Shown: piece by piece, positions 61,756-64,000 of the stretch
How positions within the stretch are numbered: position 1 is the first letter of the stretch
Layout: every line of letters begins with the position of its first letter
Assembly (NCBI GenBank): GCA_010672925.1
Contig: JAAHFP010000006.1
Span: 273,262-337,261 of the forward strand
Direction of reading: 5' to 3'
Length of the DNA: 64,000 nt
Origin: Symploca sp. SIO1C2
GTDB lineage: Bacteria > Cyanobacteriota > Cyanobacteriia > Cyanobacteriales > Coleofasciculaceae
Translations under genes and position numbers: made by a program
Notes under the pieces: generated by a model
Database searches by the model: none
Told to the model about the DNA's origin: nothing
What the model saw: the letters and a program-made list of their open reading frames with translations, nothing else

Positions 61756-63237
61756 ATGAATGAAATTTTTAGCAAGCGAGCCTGGTTTTCCAACGTTCGC
61801 AATGATTTGTTGGCGGGTGCTGTGGTAGCATTAGCGCTGATTCCTGAAGCGATTGCCTTTTCTATTATCGCTGGTGTTGACCCAAAAGTAGGACTTTACG
61901 CTTCTTTCTGTATTGCCATTATTACTGCCTTTCTGGGGGGACGCCCTGGTATGATTTCGGCAGCAACTGGCGCAATGGCACTGCTGTTGACACCTTTAGT
62001 TAAGGAACATGGACTTAACTATCTGTTTGCTACCACTATCTTGACTGGCATCCTACAGATTATCTGGGGTTGGGTGAAACTAGGAAATCAGATGCGCTTT
62101 GTTCCTCGGGCAGTAATGGTAGGTTTTGTTAATGCTCTGGCAATTTTAATCTTTGATGCCCAACTCCCCCAATTAGAAGGAGTTCCTTTGCTCGTATATC
62201 TGATGGTAGCAGCAGGATTAGGGATTATTTACGGCTTGCCACGATTGACCAAGGCTGTACCTTCTCCTTTAGTTGCCATTGTAGTACTGACAGGGTTAGC
62301 GATCGCCATGGGATGGGATATTCCTACCGTTGGGGATATGGGAACACTTCCCTCAACTCTACCGACTTTTGCTTTGCCTATCGTACCACTCAATTTCCAA
62401 ACTCTGGAGATTATTCTACCCTATGCTTTAGCTTTATCTTTAGTCGGGTTGTTGGAATCTTTCCTCACAGCTAATGTGATTGATGACTTAACAGACACTT
62501 CCAGCAATAAGAACCAGGAATCTTTAGGACAGGGTATTGCCAACATCGTAACTGGGTGTTTTGGAGGTATGGCCGGATGTGCCATGATTGGTCAATCTGT
62601 GATCAATATTCGTTCCGGTGGAAGAACCAGACTTTCGAGCTTAAGTGCAGGAGTGTTTCTGTTCTGCTGTATCCTAATTTTGGGAGACTGGGTCGCTCGC
62701 ATTCCCATGGCAGCTTTGGTTTCAGTGATGATTATGGTCTCAATTAGCACCTTTAGCTGGAACTCTATCCGTAATATCCGTTATATTCCCAAGAGTGAAA
62801 CCGCTGTAACAATCACCACTGTTATAATCACCATACTCACTCACAACTTGGCTATTGGAGTGATTGTTGGAGTAGCTCTTAGCGCTATCTTCTTCAGCCG
62901 TAAGATTGCCGCTCTAGTTTTTGTAGATTCTTTATTAGTAGAAGATGGAACTGAGCGCATCTACAGCGTCAACGGGCAAATTTTCTTCGTGTCTGTAGAA
63001 AACTTCCTCAATGCTTTTGACTTTCGGGAAAATATAGAGAAGGTGACCATCAACTTAACCCATGCTCATCTTTGGGATCAATCAGCAGTAGATGCGGTAG
63101 ATAAAATGGTGTTGCGTTTCCGCAAGCGGGGTGTCCAAGTTGAGCTGATTGGTTTAAATGAAGCCAGTGCGACCCTGCTTGATCAGTTGGCAACCTATGA
63201 TAAACCAGATGCTCTGGAAAATATAGCAAACCATTAG
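61756..63237 (+). CDS. SulP family inorganic anion transporter
   Basis: A 493-residue membrane transporter with about 12 helices and a C-terminal STAS domain. It opens with [20 protein letters not shown] and [20 protein letters not shown], then [34 protein letters not shown] and [20 protein letters not shown]. The STAS part (residues 395-485) includes [19 protein letters not shown] and [14 protein letters not shown]. Cyanobacterial members include the bicarbonate transporter BicA and sulfate transporters; this one is shorter than BicA and its ion is undetermined. Confidence 0.92.
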   Translation: MNEIFSKRAWFSNVRNDLLAGAVVALALIPEAIAFSIIAGVDPKVGLYASFCIAIITAFLGGRPGMISAATGAMALLLTPLVKEHGLNYLFATTILTGILQIIWGWVKLGNQMRFVPRAVMVGFVNALAILIFDAQLPQLEGVPLLVYLMVAAGLGIIYGLPRLTKAVPSPLVAIVVLTGLAIAMGWDIPTVGDMGTLPSTLPTFALPIVPLNFQTLEIILPYALALSLVGLLESFLTANVIDDLTDTSSNKNQESLGQGIANIVTGCFGGMAGCAMIGQSVINIRSGGRTRLSSLSAGVFLFCCILILGDWVARIPMAALVSVMIMVSISTFSWNSIRNIRYIPKSETAVTITTVIITILTHNLAIGVIVGVALSAIFFSRKIAALVFVDSLLVEDGTERIYSVNGQIFFVSVENFLNAFDFRENIEKVTINLTHAHLWDQSAVDAVDKMVLRFRKRGVQVELIGLNEASATLLDQLATYDKPDALENIANH

Positions 63238-63238
63238 T

Positions 63239-63334
63239 TATAGTAACCGCCAAGGCGATTAGGACTAGGGAATGGCAGCCCCTTGTTAACTTGCTGTACC
63301 TGAGAATATCTTAACTGCCCTGGCGACTGCTATA
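63239..63334. repeat. Relative of the 61-bp palindromic repeat
   Basis: Ends TATAGTAACCGCCAAGGCGA and, inverted, TATAGCAGTCGCCAGGG match the ends of the 61-bp elements. The middle differs and keeps only GCCCCTTGTT. It begins two bases after the SulP stop codon. Confidence 0.6.
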
Positions 63335-63467
63335 TATATTTTTTCAGATTAGGAAGCTGGGAAAAAGCTTTCTGGAAAAAATTTTTAAGCTAAATTTTGC
63401 ATTAGTTGTAGGTTGGGTTGAGGAACAAAACCCAGCCTGCCTATATTTTTAGCCTTGGTGACATACT

Positions 63468-63496
63468 CCCACACTTCCCTATCGGGTAAGTGTGGG
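63468..63496. mobile_element. IS200/IS605-type right-end hairpin
   Basis: A 9-bp stem CCCACACTT/AAGTGTGGG with an 11-base loop containing the tnpB stop codon. Subterminal hairpins of this kind mark the right end of IS200/IS605 elements and lie in the guide-RNA scaffold that overlaps the tnpB 3' end. The exact cleavage site is not determined. Confidence 0.6.
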
Positions 63497-64000
63497 CTTC
63501 TCAGTGACTCCCGGTATTCCGTCGGACATTAACTGAGCTTTAAGAACGGGATGCCCCACCGCTCTATTTTTAATGTTGATAGCTGCATTGTGATCCCGAT
63601 CTAGACTGCACCCACAATTAGGGCAATTGTGCCAGCGAATATGCAGTTTTTTTGGTACTTTCTCTCCACAATTCGAGCATTCGAGTGAAGTATTGTGAGC
63701 ACTTACTGGGACAACCAACAAACCAGCTTTCTCGGCTTTGTTTGTCAATATCGACAGAAAGTTTGACCACCCAGCATCCAACACAGACTTAGCAAATTTG
63801 GTACGAGCAAGACCTTTGATGTTTAAATCTTCATGAGCAATAACATCATATTTTAACAACAATTGATTGGCTATTTTGAAGTGGAAATCTTTACGTTTAT
63901 CAGCTACTTTTTGGTGTTGCAATGAGAGCAGTTTAATAGCCTTGAGCCTACGACTACCACCCTTTTGGCGTCGCGACACCCTTTTCTGAATAAGTCGTAA
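63479..64000 (-). CDS. tnpB: IS200/IS605 TnpB (RNA-guided endonuclease), 5' part outside window
   Basis: The C-terminal 173 codons of a TnpB protein, open to the window edge. It shows the basic [20 protein letters not shown] segment, the RuvC glutamate in [10 protein letters not shown], the zinc ribbon CSNCG...CPNCG, and the last RuvC Asp in [10 protein letters not shown]. TnpB proteins are RNA-guided nucleases that favour retention of their transposon. The N-terminal part, the first RuvC Asp and any tnpA lie beyond position 64000, so intactness cannot be judged. Confidence 0.92.
   Translation of the reverse strand, partial: LRLIQKRVSRRQKGGSRRLKAIKLLSLQHQKVADKRKDFHFKIANQLLLKYDVIAHEDLNIKGLARTKFAKSVLDAGWSNFLSILTNKAEKAGLLVVPVSAHNTSLECSNCGEKVPKKLHIRWHNCPNCGCSLDRDHNAAINIKNRAVGHPVLKAQLMSDGIPGVTEKPTLTR

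Overview
The window is cyanobacterial chromosome, most likely from a filamentous species. Signs of this are many HIP1 octamers (GCGATCGC), several pentapeptide-repeat genes, a HetZ-family gene, cyanobacteria-specific hypothetical families, the trnW-secE-nusG-rplK-rplA-rplJ-rplL order, and spacers full of short tandem repeats and small inverted-repeat elements. I cannot name the species.

Region 1 (0.3-11 kb) is mostly housekeeping: peptide deformylase, an FHA-PrsW fusion, type 2 IPP isomerase, a broken PIN toxin with its small partner, tRNA-Val, MazG, ribosomal protein L32, a small molybdopterin oxidoreductase and a four-carbon acid sugar kinase family protein.

Region 2 (11-36.4 kb) is the most unusual part. 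A complete ebo cluster lies on the minus strand in the order eboA-eboB-(GST)-eboC-eboD-[1234 aa, 521 aa, 328 aa, 948 aa]-eboE-[326 aa, 762 aa]-eboF. The bracketed genes are large proteins related to VioB, the iminophenyl-pyruvate dimer synthase of violacein synthesis, or to its ferritin-like half. Ebo proteins are known to help export a scytonemin precursor to the periplasm in Nostoc. The six inserted genes fall into two architectures, each present once as a fused protein and once as two adjacent split genes. Matching upstream sequences precede several of these units, including eboD, which suggests one regulon. A TetR-type regulator diverges from eboA. I propose an undescribed ebo-linked metabolic locus whose product is unknown.

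Region 3 (36.4-52.4 kb) is accessory: pentapeptide-repeat proteins, a partly duplicated gene tail, very long 9-bp tandem repeats, an ABC exporter, a formylglycine-generating-enzyme-fold protein whose C-terminus looks like the variable region of a diversity-generating retroelement, and a 1337-aa trypsin/WD40/LamG protein divergent from a membrane pentapeptide protein.

Region 4 (52.6-64 kb) is again core: larC (carrying an in-frame repeat insertion), a YrdC/YciO protein, a HetZ-family protein, rplS, tRNA-Trp, secE-nusG and the L11-L1-L10-L7/L12 genes, followed by a 301-bp MITE with target duplication, a SulP anion transporter and the 3' part of an IS200/IS605 tnpB that runs off the window.
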